DNA from: Halobacteriales archaeon
GTDB lineage: Archaea; Thermoplasmatota; E2; JACPAO01; JAHFTW01
DNA: 6,062 nucleotides
Assembly: GCA_020201445.1 (NCBI GenBank)
Contig: JAIVGU010000227.1
Location: forward strand, 1 to 6,062
Direction of reading: 5' to 3'
In this document: positions 5,130-6,062 of the stretch, in pieces
How the letters are laid out: each line of letters opens with the position of its first letter
How positions within the stretch are numbered: the first letter of the stretch is position 1
Position numbers and translations under genes: made by a program
The notes under the pieces: generated by a model
What the model was told of the DNA's origin: nothing
Database searches by the model: none
What the model saw: only the letters and a program-made list of their open reading frames with translations

Positions 5130-5702
5130 GTGGCGCTCAAGCCCGAGTCGCGCGTCGTCGGCTTCGACGACGTGCCCTTCCAGCGCGGCGACCCCGAGGT
5201 GCCGGTCGTCGGCGTCGTGATGCGGGGCGGCGCCTACGTCGAGGCCGTGCTGCGGACGGCGGTGGGGCAGGACGGCGACGACGCGACGGAGCGCCTCGCC
5301 GCGGCGGTGCAGGGCTACCGGGGACGGCTGGGCCTGCGCGCCATCCTGCTCCAAAACCTCATGGTCGCCGGCTTCAACGTCGCCGACCTCGACGCCCTCC
5401 ACGCGGCCACCTCGCTTCCCGTCGTCGCCGTGGCGCGCGGCGAGCAGGACCTCGACGCCGTGAAGGCGGCGCTGCTGTCGGGCCGCATCCCCAACGGCGC
5501 CGGGAAGTGGGAGCGCATCGACCGGGTGCGCGGTCGGCAATCGGTGCGCCACGGCGTCACGGTCACCGCGGTCGGGATGCCGCTGGAGGAGGCGTGGGAC
5601 CTGGTGCGGCTCTGCACCCTCCGCGGCCAGATGCCGGAGCCGCTGCGGCTGGCGCACTTGATTGGCGCGGGATGGGTGCTGGGGCAGAGCAAGGGCAGCT
5701 AG
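5130..5702 (+). CDS. DUF99 family protein (UPF0215), endonuclease V-like fold
   Basis: This conserved archaeal protein of unknown function has 190 residues from the GTG at 5130, close to the usual DUF99 length. That start is chosen because the family begins with a short (K/R)PE.R..GFDD segment. The open frame extends back to ATG 5049, but the added residues come from the hairpin region and look non-coding. Visible signatures are RVVGFDDVPF (8-17), VVGVVMRGG (26-34), DGDDATE (48-54), AILLQNLMVAGFNVADL (71-87), VVAVARG (98-104), GKWERI (125-130) and PEPLRLAHLIGAGWV (169-183). DUF99 is related in fold to endonuclease V, whose active site uses Asp/Glu; Asp13 and Asp14 sit at the first-strand position. 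The strand AILLQNLMVAG carries Gln-Asn where some relatives of the fold have an acid, so nuclease activity is unproven. It is preceded by a hairpin-rich leader and followed by repeats, so it appears to be transcribed alone. Confidence 0.85.
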   Translation: MALKPESRVVGFDDVPFQRGDPEVPVVGVVMRGGAYVEAVLRTAVGQDGDDATERLAAAVQGYRGRLGLRAILLQNLMVAGFNVADLDALHAATSLPVVAVARGEQDLDAVKAALLSGRIPNGAGKWERIDRVRGRQSVRHGVTVTAVGMPLEEAWDLVRLCTLRGQMPEPLRLAHLIGAGWVLGQSKGS

Positions 5703-5729
5703 AGTCTGACGCCAAAGTCGCCTCCCAAT

Positions 5730-5786
5730 CCACAGAGACCACAGAAGACACAGAAACGCCTTCTGTGGGCTTCTGTGCCTTCTGTA
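5730..5786. repeat. Palindromic intergenic repeat element (type CCACAGA)
   Basis: Three direct words CCACAGAGA, CCACAGAAGA and CACAGAAACG (5730-5758) are followed by their inverted counterparts CCTTCTGTGGG, CTTCTGTGCC and TTCTGTAGA (5759-5788), giving a nearly loopless long hairpin. It starts about 28 bp after the DUF99 stop. Elements of this wording are known in spacers of many unrelated prokaryotic genomes. It could double as a terminator for the DUF99 transcript. No coding sense is apparent. Confidence 0.8.
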
Positions 5787-5802
5787 GACGGTCGGGCCGT
5801 CT
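5786..5802. terminator. Short hairpin AGACGG/CCGTCT
   Basis: AGACGG (5786-5791) and CCGTCT (5797-5802) form a perfect 6-bp stem with loop TCGGG, directly abutting the CACAGA palindrome. There is only a TT after it, so intrinsic termination is a weak inference. Confidence 0.3.
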
Positions 5803-5870
5803 TCCCGCCAGACCACAAAAGCGTCCGACTCTAGCAGGCTTTGTCCCTAATCTTGTCTCCGACCGACCAA

Positions 5871-5932
5871 ACCACGGATTCCACGGATGACACGGATTGA
5901 GGTCTGGCATCCGCGTCATCCGCGGTTTCGTG
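5871..5932. repeat. Palindromic intergenic repeat element (type CCACGGATT)
   Basis: The left arm has CCACGGATT, CCACGGATGA and CACGGATTGA (5872-5900). The right arm CATCCGCGTCATCCGCGG followed by TTTCGTGG (5909-5932) is its imperfect inverted copy, with a loop of about 9 bases. It is preceded by ACCGACCAAACC (5862-5873), which recurs at 5947-5958 before the next element. The plan matches the CACAGA element 90 bases upstream, but the core word differs. Confidence 0.78.
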
Positions 5933-5946
5933 GGGGCCGAAGTCGC

Positions 5947-5986
5947 ACCGACCAAACCGCGGATTTCGCGGATGGCGCGGATTCAA
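5947..5986. repeat. Half element of the palindromic repeat (type CCGCGGATT)
   Basis: ACCGACCAAACC (5947-5958) leads into CGCGGATTT, CGCGGATGG and CGCGGATTCA, a left arm of the same design as at 5872-5900. No matching right arm follows before 6020, so this copy is truncated or is a partial tandem duplication of its neighbour. Confidence 0.65.
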
Positions 5987-6021
5987 GCTGCTCCATAGCA
6001 GGGGCAAAGCCACTCTAGGAC

Positions 6022-6060
6022 TCAGGCCGCCGCGACGGGCTCCGGCCCCTCATGGACCAC
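6022..6060 (-). CDS. Possible C-terminal end of a minus-strand gene
   Basis: Read on the minus strand, 6060 down to 6022 encodes VVHEGPEPVAAA followed by TGA. The residues and third-position GC are plausible for a protein tail, and repeats stop just before it. Another minus-strand frame is also open here and ends at the stop at 6015-6017. Twelve codons are too few for any family call. Confidence 0.25.
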   Translation of the reverse strand: MVHEGPEPVAAA

Positions 6061-6062
6061 AC

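Noticed and set aside
5730..5986. A CRISPR array
   Set aside because: The repeats are 9-10 base words with dyad symmetry, without constant-length repeats separated by unique spacers.

Overview
The window is strongly GC-rich and looks archaeal. Three genes belong to families typical of archaea: the C-terminus of an archaeal-type RNase HII, a COG2263/METTL5-type RNA methylase, and a DUF99 protein. TATA-like boxes lie at leaderless-type spacing before some genes. The proteins are not markedly acidic, so a haloarchaeon is unlikely. High GC plus an Asp-box (BNR) lipoprotein would suit an uncultured high-GC Thermoplasmatota-type lineage. That placement is inference from family content only.

Layout, left to right. 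Positions 2-274 hold the 3' end of rnhB (+). Positions 275-603 are a less GC-rich spacer containing a TAAC-repeat patch. Next comes a small accessory pair (+): a winged-helix regulator (604-954), then a Rossmann/TIR-like ORF (coding signal from about 975, first ATG at 1044, end 1514). The second ORF has no usable start ahead of its apparent first beta-strand. The pair is therefore either two proteins with an odd start or one frameshifted wHTH-effector fusion. A secreted Asp-box beta-propeller lipoprotein (1539-3281, +) follows after 24 bp. It converges on the METTL5-like methylase (3422-4054, -) across a spacer with a long inverted repeat. The methylase is divergent from a histidine-phosphatase gene (4140-4796, +); a 12-bp repeat occurs twice between them at plausible promoter distances. 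A palindromic repeat element and then a hairpin-rich leader (4960-5129) precede the DUF99 gene (5130-5702, +). The last 360 bases are mostly imperfect palindromic intergenic repeats, and a possible gene end on the minus strand closes the window.

The flanking genes look like ordinary chromosomal housekeeping (RNA/DNA hybrid repair, rRNA modification, phosphatase, conserved archaeal DUF99) and show no single pathway. Three things stand out: the wHTH plus TIR-like pair, which could be a small defence or signalling module; the structured leader of the DUF99 gene; and the intergenic palindromes, which share one design in different spacers while their core word differs. None of these is proven by sequence reading alone.
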